Of a DNA stretch of 64,000 bases, positions 54,501-61,902 are shown one piece after another; positions within the stretch are counted from its first letter, which is position 1; every line of letters begins with the position of its first letter. This DNA comes from Multivorans sp965232105 (lineage in GTDB: Bacteria > Acidobacteriota > Thermoanaerobaculia > Multivoradales > Multivoraceae): NCBI GenBank assembly GCA_965232105.1, contig OZ246956.1:4712001-4776000 (forward strand), given 5' to 3'. A program made the translations under genes and the position numbers. The notes beneath the pieces are model-generated. The model saw only the letters and a program-made list of their open reading frames with translations, searched no databases and had not been told where the DNA came from.

Positions 54501-55840
54501 TCCCGACCGTCCAGCACCGTCTTGTCGGTACCGTCCGGGTCCAGCCAGTCGCTGAGACGAGTCGCCTTCGTGCCGTCGTGTTCGAAGTACTTGCCGGTCC
54601 ATGCCGAGTCGATTCTCCTGTAGTAGAAGTTGGTGCTTGCGGAACAGGCGGCGCCGTCCTGCGAACCGAGGACGCCAATCACACGCTTGTCCTGGTCGAA
54701 CAACGCCGAACCCGACGAACCGGGCTCGAGGCCGCCCTGCCGCAGATTCACCCGCCAACTTCCCGGGTCGACTCGAGTTGCGCTGCCGAGAGAGATGGAC
54801 TTCACGTGGTAGGCGGGGTGACTTATGGCGACCGACGACGTAGGCACGTCGTCCGTCCGGCGCCAACCGGCCAGGTACACGTTGTGGCTGGCCGCCGGGG
54901 GATCGTCCAGCTCGAGGAGAGCGAAGTCGAGGACGCTGTTGCGCGCCCGCAGGTAGGCGCCGGTCTGAAAGTCCGTCCGACTCACGCCTCCCCGATCGCC
55001 GCAAGACGCGCTCTCATAGTTCCAGTAGACGACCGCGCTGGCGGCCGTCAAGGTTCTCACGCAGTGCTCGGCCGTGAGGAAGTACGGTTTCGGAACGGCG
55101 GACGTGCTGTTCAACAGGACCATCGAGCAACCGCTTACTCCTCCATTCGTGAACAGCCCGACGCTGCGCACCTGGTCGCGATACGGGTTCGCAACGGAAC
55201 AGGCCACGTCGATGTGGCAGTTGGCGTGGCTGCCGGAGACCGTCCCCTCGGGCCGGATGTCCCGGAATCCCCGGTTCACCGCGCCGAGCTGCAATTCGAG
55301 CTCTCCCCGGCGCCGCTCAGGCACGGCGACCTCGACGACGACCTGGGACCCGGCGAGAATCGGCGTCCACAGCTCGCCGTGCGTCTCGTTGTCGTCCTCA
55401 GTGAAGGGACCGACGACCTCGCTCCCGTCCGCCGCGTACACCCACAACCGGCCGCCCGGAGGCATCCGGTAGCGAGTGAACCCCAGGTTCAGCGACACGG
55501 CGCCCTCCGACGCCGCGCGCAGCCGCCAGACCGCCGTTCGCCCGTCCGCGCTGGTCTCCCAGCGCCCGTGCGTGACCGGCGTCGCCTCGACCGCGTAGGG
55601 GTCGGCGAAGCGGTACGGCCCGCCCTCCGCGCGGCCGGCGGTGTCCGCGAGGCGGGCGTCGTCCGCGGCCTGTTCCTGCGCCACGCGAATCAGCGGCACG
55701 ATCGGCGGGGCATCGAGAACGGGAACCTCGCTCAACGGCGCCAGGGCCGCCGCCTCCGGCGACGCAGAACGGGTCGGCGGCGCCTCCTGGGCCCCGGCCT
55801 CCGCCGCCACGCCGACCATGAGGAGCGCCGCGGCAGCCAT
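51596..55840 (-). CDS. Giant secreted trypsin-like serine protease with Ig-like, Calx-beta, PKD and VLDGC domains
   Basis: This 1414-residue exported protein starts at ATG 55840 (signal peptide ALLMVGVAAEAGAQ). A propeptide-like region precedes the trypsin-like domain with His259 (FLTAEHCVRT), Asp305 (SVLDFALLEL) and Ser376 (EPGSSGSALF). Four cadherin/Ig-like repeats of about 100 residues follow (each with FxDPDGDxLTxAxxSS). Two or three Calx-beta-like modules come next (SLTIDEGATDSYTVTLDSEP), then a collagen-like proline/glycine linker. A PKD domain follows (FEFGDGS-type RRWEFGDGSVSRSSSPAHRW). The final domain is VLDGC-type (GLFRFFDPDNWEVLVKVLDG, CAVNGHVWVFA). It is a surface or secreted protease or adhesin. 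A duplicated leader fragment lies upstream at 55865. Confidence 0.9.
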   Translation of the reverse strand: MAAAALLMVGVAAEAGAQEAPPTRSASPEAAALAPLSEVPVLDAPPIVPLIRVAQEQAADDARLADTAGRAEGGPYRFADPYAVEATPVTHGRWETSADGRTAVWRLRAASEGAVSLNLGFTRYRMPPGGRLWVYAADGSEVVGPFTEDDNETHGELWTPILAGSQVVVEVAVPERRRGELELQLGAVNRGFRDIRPEGTVSGSHANCHIDVACSVANPYRDQVRSVGLFTNGGVSGCSMVLLNSTSAVPKPYFLTAEHCVRTLTAASAVVYWNYESASCGDRGGVSRTDFQTGAYLRARNSVLDFALLELDDPPAASHNVYLAGWRRTDDVPTSSVAISHPAYHVKSISLGSATRVDPGSWRVNLRQGGLEPGSSGSALFDQDKRVIGVLGSQDGAACSASTNFYYRRIDSAWTGKYFEHDGTKATRLSDWLDPDGTDKTVLDGRDWNAPPESGEDLYGVALRVQDGARSHDVSHAFHDPDGDDLTFAAVSGDQQVVTATVSGSAVVLAPVAAGSATVAVSATDPAGLNVAFERSLDVTVGANGSPEPVGSLPARESRVGLIAVPVDVASAFQDPDNDALTYAAKSSKSAVATVTLTDSTLTVEPVRPGVTRISVTATDSGGSDTTAIQQFDVEVLANQPPSPKGALADVTMNQNPAGRTVDVSAAFEDPEGDALTYGVTSSTSAVVTATATNASVKLVPTGPGAATVTVTATDAAGSNTSARQQFAVSVRNDAPETVGTIAAPPLQVGDGPRTLAVSGAFRDADLDALTYAARTDEPAILGVAISGATLTLTPKSRGTASVSVTATDAGGSNNRATQTVDVRVKGRRGVSLSASSLTIDEGATDSYTVTLDSEPTGPVTVTPSAAAGADVTLAPASLEFGPLDWDSAGTVTVTATDDADALADAKFSILHAVSGADYGPVTAPSVEVLIVEDDAPTLSVESPASVAESDGSLGFDVTLSVASGNTVTVAYATSNGAGTGGASSPSDYGSASGTLTFPPGGSLSRQVAIDVVDDDMDEAESETFGFTLSNPANAVLAGGGSTLRVSGTILDDDDPMVSVSFGASGYTVAEGGSARIPVRLDRDPERRLEIFLVATEQGGADAADYSGVPGHVVFDQGVTATEFLFAATVDDAADDGERVLIGVGTLPARVTAGSPSSATVTIGGAGSIPPPGPPGPPGPPGPPPPPSPPPPGPAPPPPSPGGALQAAFSVSVECESEPCIVFTGEPVRFQDTSSGPVGDRRWEFGDGSVSRSSSPAHRWDAPGFYEVRLEVSDGVEESEMSMMFLVEAAEPAGDCEHGKSSRCLRKSRYEIAVDWFGAGGASGAGTVVHAGTDDSGLFRFFDPDNWEVLVKVLDGCAVNGHVWVFAASTTDLGYAIRVTDTTDGEQRLYRNEPGEPAAGVTDVRAFPDACEPD
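52294..52332 (-). repeat. 9-bp tandem repeat encoding a collagen-like Gly-Pro-Pro linker
   Basis: CCCCGGCGG is repeated about four times head to tail, encoding PGPPGPPGPPGPP between the Calx-beta and PKD domains. It is a low-complexity tract prone to length change in whole codons. Confidence 0.8.
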
Positions 55841-55864
55841 CTTTGTCGTAGCGCCTCGCACGAG

Positions 55865-55966
55865 AGAACGAAGATTAGCTGCTTCGCGTACCGTCGCCGA
55901 GGTCTCCCGGCGCCCGTGCGTCAGCGGGGCGGCCTCGACCGCGAAAGGGTCGGCGAGCGGCACGGC
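55865..55966 (-). pseudogene. Duplicated fragment of the serine protease pro-region
   Basis: In frame with the protease but upstream of its ATG, this stretch encodes LADPFAVEAAPLTHGRRETS. That matches the internal protease segment FADPYAVEATPVTHGRWETS (about 20 residues, near residues 78-98 of the mature numbering). It is either the remnant of a tandem duplicate gene or a local duplication. No signal peptide precedes it. Confidence 0.6.
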
Positions 55967-56081
55967 CCCACGACGCACGCCACGGTCAGGTCTCGCGGCC
56001 CCGCTCCACTCGAGAATGCCCGCCCCCTCACGGCCGGATTCCGCTCAACCTCGACCGCCAGAACAAGTAACGTAGCGTGCC

Positions 56082-57485
56082 GTGGACAGCGAACCAGCCG
56101 GGCCGCCGCAAGAGCACCTTCCGGCGGCGTCCGTCCTCTTCCGCTCCGGCAGGCCGTTCGAGGTCCGGTCCCGGACTGCCCCGACACGGCGCGCCGCGGT
56201 TATTCTGGCCCTGACCGCCGCTCTCCAGGCCTGCGAGTCGCCCGCGCCCCGGAGTTTCCCGGAGAGCCCGCAACCAGGAACGAGCGGCTTGCACATGCTC
56301 CCACCCACCTCGAAAGACGCGGCCGGGATCGGAACGACGCCGGGCGCCGCCACGCCGGAGACCGCCGGCTTCGACCCGGAACGGCTCGGGAAGGCCGCCG
56401 ACCTGCTGGAGAGAGCGGTCGCGGACGGCGTGACTCCCGGCGGCGTCCTGATCGTCGCCCGCCGCGGAACCGTGGTCCTCGAAGAGGCCGCGGGGCGCTT
56501 GACCTACGACGAAGGCTCGCCCGCCGTCACCCCGTCGACGATCTACGACCTGGCTTCCCTGACCAAGGTCATCGCGACGACGACCCTCGTCATGCGCCGG
56601 GTCGAGGAGGGCGTTCTGGACCTGGACGCCACCGCCGCGTCCCGCCTGCCCGAACTCGAGGAGTCGGCGGTCGGCGGCGCAACTCTGCGGGACCTGCTCG
56701 CCCACTCGAGCGGCCTTCCCTGCTGCACCGAGTTGTTCCGGGAGCTACGCGAGGACCTCGATCGCGACGAGGCTCGCGCCCGCTACCTGGAGCACATCGC
56801 CGGCACGGAACTCCCGGCCGCGCGGCGTGAACGCGCGATCTACTCGGACCTCGGCGTGCTGCTTCTGGGCGAGATCCTGGAGCGCGGCTCGGATCGCGGC
56901 TTGGCGCTGCAGGTCGAGGAGGAGGTTCTGGCGCCGCTGGGCCTGACGGACACCGGCTACCTCCCGCCGGAAGATCTGCGCGAGCGGATCGCACCCACGG
57001 AGTTCGATTCGTGGCGCGGCCGACTCCCCCACGGCGAAGTCCACGACGAGAACGCGCACGCGCTGGGAGGCGTCGCACCCCATGCCGGACTCTTCGGCAC
57101 TGCCCGCGATGTCGCCGTCTTCGGCCAGGCGATGCTGAACGGAGGCGCTTACGGGGCGCACCGCCTTGCCGCGGCAGAAACGGTCCACATCTTCACCCGC
57201 CGCGCCGAACTCGTCCCAGGCAGCAGCCGAGCGCTCGGCTGGGACACGCCCTCCGACCCAAGCTCCGCCGGCCGCTACTTCTCCGCACGCTCCTTCGGCC
57301 ATACCGGCTTCACCGGCACATCGCTCTGGATCGACCCGGAACTCGATCTGATCGTCGTCCTGCTGACGAACCGCGTCCACCCGACCCGGGACAACATTGC
57401 GATCCGAAGGCTCCGCCCCGCGATCCACGACGCCATCGTCCTGGCGATCGACGATCGCGAGGTCGAACCGCGCGACGCCGGGTGA
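56082..57485 (+). CDS. Serine beta-lactamase-like (class C/EstB) lipoprotein hydrolase
   Basis: This 467-residue protein has a late lipobox (VILALTAALQACES) after a long N-terminus from the GTG at 56082, so the real start may be further downstream. The penicillin-binding fold has PGGVLIVARRGTVVLEEAAG, the SxxK motif SLTK in TIYDLASLTKVIATTTLVMR, Tyr motif YSDLG (usually YxN), and HTG box SFGHTGFTGTSLWIDPE. HAHALGGVAPHAGLFGTARD-type sequence (NAHALGGVAPHAGLFGTARD) is characteristic of this esterase/beta-lactamase group. It may hydrolyse esters or peptidoglycan-like amides. Its GTG is 241 bases from the divergent protease. Confidence 0.87.
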   Translation: MDSEPAGPPQEHLPAASVLFRSGRPFEVRSRTAPTRRAAVILALTAALQACESPAPRSFPESPQPGTSGLHMLPPTSKDAAGIGTTPGAATPETAGFDPERLGKAADLLERAVADGVTPGGVLIVARRGTVVLEEAAGRLTYDEGSPAVTPSTIYDLASLTKVIATTTLVMRRVEEGVLDLDATAASRLPELEESAVGGATLRDLLAHSSGLPCCTELFRELREDLDRDEARARYLEHIAGTELPAARRERAIYSDLGVLLLGEILERGSDRGLALQVEEEVLAPLGLTDTGYLPPEDLRERIAPTEFDSWRGRLPHGEVHDENAHALGGVAPHAGLFGTARDVAVFGQAMLNGGAYGAHRLAAAETVHIFTRRAELVPGSSRALGWDTPSDPSSAGRYFSARSFGHTGFTGTSLWIDPELDLIVVLLTNRVHPTRDNIAIRRLRPAIHDAIVLAIDDREVEPRDAG

Positions 57486-57521
57486 ACGCGACCCACTGGG
57501 TGCGCCGGCCCCGCGCCAGCC

Positions 57522-58241
57522 CTACAACTCGACGCCCAGCCCCCGCAGATCGCGCTCCGCCTGCTCCTCCCAACCGCGATTGGCGGCCGGACTCGCTGGG
57601 CTCGGATGGAGCATCCGCCCGATCGGCACGCCCAGACCGTCGAGCGCGCGCCGCGACCGGCCCTCGGCGAACACGCCGATGCCGACGACGAGGCGCGGCT
57701 CGAGCGCGTCGACCGCCCGCCGCAACGCCCGGTCGCAGGCCACGAGGAGCGGCGCCTTCTCGCGCGCCGGCAACCGGTCCGGGGTCAGGTTCGCGCCGCT
57801 CTCCGCCAGGAACGCCAGCGGACAGTAGTTCCAGATCAGGAATCGCTCGAAGAACGCCGCCGGCGTGCCGAAGCGCCGCTTCGCCCAACCCCAGACCCGG
57901 CGGCCGCTGACCTCGCTTCGCTCGCAGCCAAAGCCCAGGATCGGCCGCCTGGGATGCTGGACGGCCGGCGGTTCGACCCCGCCAGCAATCCCCAGCCAGT
58001 CGCGTACGTGAGCCACCTCGCCGAACGGCACGCCGGTCTGGGTCATGCCCCAGGGCCCCGGGTTCATTCCCAGCAGCAGCACCCTGCCCGTTGCGGCACC
58101 TGCCGTGCGCAGGTACGCATGGTGTGCCCCGCGGGCATGGATCAGGGGGTTGTAGACCTGCGCGACCGGCGGCCCGAACTCGAGCCGGTCGACCTCCCGC
58201 GCCAGTTCGTCCGCGATCGCCGTCAGCGCCGGGGCCGGCAC
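57522..58241 (-). CDS. SMUG-type single-strand-selective uracil-DNA glycosylase
   Basis: This 239-residue base-excision repair enzyme starts at GTG 58241, eight bases after the acyl-CoA synthetase stop. Family 3 motifs are clear: the active-site loop LLGMNPGPWGMTQTGVPFG (about 57-74), YNPLIHARGAHHAYLR, WNYCPLAFLAESGANLTPD and the DNA-intercalating HPSPASPAANRGW near the end. It removes uracil and oxidised pyrimidines such as hydroxymethyluracil from DNA. An AUG start is lacking in the frame; upstream frame is only antisense to the synthetase. Overlapping transcription with the synthetase suggests an operon of convenience. Confidence 0.9.
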   Translation of the reverse strand: MPAPALTAIADELAREVDRLEFGPPVAQVYNPLIHARGAHHAYLRTAGAATGRVLLLGMNPGPWGMTQTGVPFGEVAHVRDWLGIAGGVEPPAVQHPRRPILGFGCERSEVSGRRVWGWAKRRFGTPAAFFERFLIWNYCPLAFLAESGANLTPDRLPAREKAPLLVACDRALRRAVDALEPRLVVGIGVFAEGRSRRALDGLGVPIGRMLHPSPASPAANRGWEEQAERDLRGLGVEL

Positions 58242-58248
58242 CGGCAGG

Positions 58249-59820
58249 TCACACGATCCGCGACATGCGGCCCGTCCAGTAGCGGTCCCGCAGCAGGCGC
58301 TTGTAGAGCTTCCCGGTCGGCAGGCGCGGAAGCTGCTCCTCGAAGTCGATCGACCTCGGCGCCTTGTAGTGCGCAACGCGCTCCCGAGCGTAGGCCATGA
58401 GCTCCTCGACCGTTTCCGGCCCCTCCTCGAATCCGGGCATCAACTGGACGACCGCCTTGACCTCTTCCCCCATGTCCTCGTTCGGCACGCCGATGACCGC
58501 CACGTCGGCAACCTTGGGGTGGACGATCAGTGCGTCCTCGATCTCCTGCGGGTAGATGTTCACGCCGCCCGAGATGATCATGAAGGCCTTGCGGTCGGTG
58601 AGGAACAGGTAGTCGTCCTCGTCCACGTAGCCGACATCGCCCAGCGTGCTCCAGCGCGGATGGACCGGGTGGCGCGAGCCCAGGGTCTTCTCCTCGTCGC
58701 CGTGATACTCGAACAGGTCAGCGTCTTCGGGTGGCTCGAAGAAGATCGTCCCCGGTTCGCCAGCGGGCAATTCCTCGCCCTCGTCATCGCAGATGTGGAG
58801 CGTCGCCGTAAGGCATCGGCCGACCGTACCGGGACGTTCCAGCCACTCGTCGGTCTCCACCGCGCACATCCCGTTGCCCTCGGAGCCGGCGTAGTACTCG
58901 AAGATGATCGGCCCCCACCACTCGATCATCCGACGCTTGACGTCGACCGGGCACGGAGCGGCGGCGTGAATCGCCCGCCGGTGGCTCGACAGGTCGTAGC
59001 GTGTCCGCGCGTCCTCCGGCAGCTTGAGCATCCGGTTGAACATCGTCGGCACCCACTGGCTCACCGTAATCCCAAAGTCCTCGATCGCCTTGAGCGAGAG
59101 TTCCGGGTCGAACCGCTCCATCACGACGACGGTGCCGCCGAGCATCTGCGTACCCGCGGTAAAGCCGATCGGGGCAGCGTGGTAGAGGGGCGCCGGCGAA
59201 AGGTAGATCGAATCGGCGTCGATGCCGTAGATGCTGGTGAGCACCTCGAACCGCTGGTCCGGCATCTCCTCCACCGCCAGACCCGTCAGCGGCCGCAGGA
59301 TTCCCTTCGGGCGGCCGGTCGTGCCCGAGCTGTACAGCATCGTGCTGCCGCGCGGTTGCTCAGCGAGCGGTTCGGCAGGGAACCGGGCCGTGGCCTCGCC
59401 GTAGTCGTCCCAGCCCGGGGGACAGCCAGGTTTGTCGTCGTCGACCATCAGCCGGCCCGGACAGGTCGGGATCAGGCCGGTCAACTCGTCACAGGCTTCA
59501 GCCAGCTTCGCCGACGCCACGATGCTCCGCGCGCCGCAGTCCTTGACGATGTAGGCGGCTTCCTCGGCGCTGAGATAGCGGTTGACGGTGGTCAGGTAGA
59601 GACCCGAACGGATCGCTGCCCAGTAGACGTCGAAGTAGCGCGGCTGGTTCTCCATGAAGATCGCCACGTGGTCGCCGCATCGGAGACCTTGCGCGTACCA
59701 GAGCTGGGCCAGCCGGTTCGATCGGCGGTCGAGTTGGAGGTAGGTGACCGATTCACCGCTCCCGGCCATGACGACGGCCGGCTTGTCAGGGGTGTCGCGC
59801 GCGTACCTGCCGGGATACAT
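58249..59820 (-). CDS. AMP-dependent acyl-CoA synthetase (fatty acid/carboxylate-CoA ligase)
   Basis: This 523-residue ANL-superfamily ligase has P-loop motif MLYSSGTTGRPKGILRPLTG, aromatic motif YYAGSEGNGMCAVETDEWLE (A5-like), VGYVDEDDYLFLTDRKAFMI (A7/A8 with GD and R) and the C-terminal LPRLPTGKLYKRLLRDRYW with the catalytic Lys of A10. It activates a carboxylate to an acyl-adenylate and then acyl-CoA. The KxLPRLPTGK ending and GGVNIYPQEIEDAL favour fatty or aryl acids. It is cytoplasmic. It overlaps nothing but leads directly into the uracil-DNA glycosylase gene. Confidence 0.93.
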   Translation of the reverse strand: MYPGRYARDTPDKPAVVMAGSGESVTYLQLDRRSNRLAQLWYAQGLRCGDHVAIFMENQPRYFDVYWAAIRSGLYLTTVNRYLSAEEAAYIVKDCGARSIVASAKLAEACDELTGLIPTCPGRLMVDDDKPGCPPGWDDYGEATARFPAEPLAEQPRGSTMLYSSGTTGRPKGILRPLTGLAVEEMPDQRFEVLTSIYGIDADSIYLSPAPLYHAAPIGFTAGTQMLGGTVVVMERFDPELSLKAIEDFGITVSQWVPTMFNRMLKLPEDARTRYDLSSHRRAIHAAAPCPVDVKRRMIEWWGPIIFEYYAGSEGNGMCAVETDEWLERPGTVGRCLTATLHICDDEGEELPAGEPGTIFFEPPEDADLFEYHGDEEKTLGSRHPVHPRWSTLGDVGYVDEDDYLFLTDRKAFMIISGGVNIYPQEIEDALIVHPKVADVAVIGVPNEDMGEEVKAVVQLMPGFEEGPETVEELMAYARERVAHYKAPRSIDFEEQLPRLPTGKLYKRLLRDRYWTGRMSRIV

Positions 59821-59856
59821 CGGGCCTGTCAGCTACCTGATCGCTTCGCCCGCGAC

Positions 59857-60408
59857 TCAGGAGCCCGCCGGCTCCATCTGCCAACTGACCATGAACTCGC
59901 CGCGGCACGGGACGACACGGGTCGTGTCGATCTCGATGTCCGCGTCGACCATCGCGCTGTCCGGTGAGTCAAAGCTGCCCCTGATCTCCGCTCTGATGAA
60001 GCCGTCGTTGTCGACCCGGAAGTCATCCGGTGTGCGGAACCTGAAACCGGCGCCACGAACCGGCACGCTGATTTCCAGATTGCCGAAGCTGCTGAAGGCG
60101 TCGACCAGTACGCTGCAGGCCTCCGGATCACCTTGCAGCACGTCAGCGAGGCCGGGCAGACTGACGAGGAACGCGGTGAGAACCGCTTCGTCGTCGTCGC
60201 GCTCGAGCAGGAAACGCAGCTCCTCACCCTGTGCGCCGGTTCCCACCCACTCGCCAACCGTGAACACGACGAGCTCGACTCCGAGCAGGTCGCCCCGCTT
60301 GTCGCAACCCCCGAGCAACAGCACCAGCAGCGAGGCGGCCAGCACGATCGCGGCGCGGCGGCGTGGGCGGTCGGCAGGCCCCGAAGTCGGAAGGTCTCGT
60401 ACGAGCAT
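59857..60408 (-). CDS. Hypothetical lipoprotein
   Basis: This 183-residue protein has a clear lipobox (AASLLVLLLGGCDKRGD). The mature part is acidic and strand-rich (ELVVFTVGEWVGTGAQGEEL, LEISVPVRGAGFRFRTPDDF, DADIEIDTTRVVPCRGEFMV) with a possible disulfide pair of Cys residues (EACSVL and VPCRGE). No family is recognised. It lies 10 bases after the SSS symporter stop and 36 bases before the synthetase start, so it probably belongs to the same transcript. Confidence 0.75.
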   Translation of the reverse strand: MLVRDLPTSGPADRPRRRAAIVLAASLLVLLLGGCDKRGDLLGVELVVFTVGEWVGTGAQGEELRFLLERDDDEAVLTAFLVSLPGLADVLQGDPEACSVLVDAFSSFGNLEISVPVRGAGFRFRTPDDFRVDNDGFIRAEIRGSFDSPDSAMVDADIEIDTTRVVPCRGEFMVSWQMEPAGS

Positions 60409-60417
60409 CGAAGGAGC

Positions 60418-61902
60418 TCACACTATCGCAGCGCCACGCAGCCGCCGCCACCGCGAAACCAGCAACCCCACCCCGAAGATCGTCAGCGTGCCGATGACCG
60501 TGACCATGTAGCTGTGGAGCGGGTTCCTCAGCATCGCCAGTCCCCCACCGAGCCGCGGTGAGGCGGTCATCCACACGATGACCAGAACACCGACCGCCAC
60601 TCCCAACTGCGCGGCGGCCCGACCGGCCCGCGGCGCCAGCCGGTCGAGCGCGAACAGCCCGAGCAGGCCGCCGGCGAAGACGCCCGACCACGTCCACCAG
60701 ACGTCGAGCAGGCTGCCGGCGCCGATCATGAGCAGTGCCGCGGCGGTACCGAGCACGCCGACGCCGACTGTCGCACGGCGCAGCACCCGAAGGTCCTCCG
60801 CCTCGACGCCGTCGGGGTCAGGCTCCGGCCGGATGTAGGTGCGATACAGGTCGGAGAGGAACACGGTCGCCGAGCTGTTGAGTGACGTGTCGATACTGCT
60901 CATCGCGGCCGCGAACAGCGCCGCGATCAGGAGACCCGCGGCCCCGGCCGGCAACCGGGTCGAAATGTAGTGCGGGAAGGCCTGGTCGGCGGCCACGCCG
61001 GCGACTTCCGGCTGCCCCTGGAAGACGACGAACAGCCCGGTGCCTATAAGAAAGAACACCGCCGAGACCGGCAGGTAGAGGCCGGCCGCCAGCCAGACGG
61101 ATCGGGATGCCGCGCGGTCGCTGTTCGCGGCGTGGTACCGCTGCACGTAGCTCTGGTCGATGCCGAAGTTGTTGAAGTTGATGAACAGGCCGTAAATCAG
61201 GACGACCCAGAAGGTCGACGTCGTGAACTCGAAGGCGAAGCTGCCGAGCGAGAACTTGCCGGCGGCACCAGCCGTCTCGACCAGCCCGCCGAGGCCGCCC
61301 GGGGTGTCAACGATCAGCAGCCCGACCACGAACAGGGCGCCGACGGTCAAAACCACGCTCTGGATCACGTCGGTCCAGATGACCGCCTCGATGCCGCCGA
61401 TCAGGGTGTAGATCGTCACGACGACGCCCGTGCTCAGGATGATCCATGCCACCGGCCAGCCCGTCAACGCGTTCATCGCCAGCGCCACTCCGAACAGGAT
61501 CGAGCCGACGCGGGCGAACTGGGTCAGCAGGTAGCAGGCCACCGCGTAGGTCCGCGCCCAGCGGCCGAAGCGGGCTTCCAGGTGCTGGTAGGCCGAGATG
61601 GCGTCGCCGCGGCGGTAGAAGGGAATCCACCAGCGCGCCGCCAGGAACGCCGCCACCGGCAACGACAGGGAGAACACGAAGGCGTTCCAGTTGCCACCGA
61701 AAGCCTGCCCGGGCACTCCGATGAACGTGTTGCTCGACAGGAACGTGCCGAAGATCGACAGGCCGATCGCCCAACCCGGCAGCGCTCCGCCGGCAACCAT
61801 GAATCCGCGGGCCGTCCCGCTGCGCCGGGCGAGCGAAAGACCGAGCGCGATGACCGCCACGAGATAGGCGGCGAAGACGAAGAGGTCGACGCCGCCGGTC
61901 AC
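60418..61902 (-). CDS. SSS-family sodium:solute symporter, next to sialidase
   Basis: This 494-residue symporter starts at a GTG (61902) overlapping the sialidase TGA (GTGA). It has about thirteen helices: VDLFVFAAYLVAVIALGLSL, PGWAIGLSIFGTFLSSNTFI then GVPGQAF, GGIEAVIWTDVIQSVVLTVG, QSYVQRYHAANSDRAASRSV and AMSSIDTSLNSSATVFLSDL (Na2-site Ser). SSS transporters linked to sialidases in other bacteria carry N-acetylneuraminate or related sugars, so uptake of the sialidase product is a reasonable hypothesis; sequence alone does not fix the substrate. Confidence 0.92.
   Translation of the reverse strand: MTGGVDLFVFAAYLVAVIALGLSLARRSGTARGFMVAGGALPGWAIGLSIFGTFLSSNTFIGVPGQAFGGNWNAFVFSLSLPVAAFLAARWWIPFYRRGDAISAYQHLEARFGRWARTYAVACYLLTQFARVGSILFGVALAMNALTGWPVAWIILSTGVVVTIYTLIGGIEAVIWTDVIQSVVLTVGALFVVGLLIVDTPGGLGGLVETAGAAGKFSLGSFAFEFTTSTFWVVLIYGLFINFNNFGIDQSYVQRYHAANSDRAASRSVWLAAGLYLPVSAVFFLIGTGLFVVFQGQPEVAGVAADQAFPHYISTRLPAGAAGLLIAALFAAAMSSIDTSLNSSATVFLSDLYRTYIRPEPDPDGVEAEDLRVLRRATVGVGVLGTAAALLMIGAGSLLDVWWTWSGVFAGGLLGLFALDRLAPRAGRAAAQLGVAVGVLVIVWMTASPRLGGGLAMLRNPLHSYMVTVIGTLTIFGVGLLVSRWRRLRGAAIV

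Noticed and set aside
51383..56830. 1815-codon plus-strand ORF
   Set aside because: It is antisense to the giant protease and lactonase genes, whose catalytic and metal residues are intact; the ORF is a stop-free shadow caused by codon bias.
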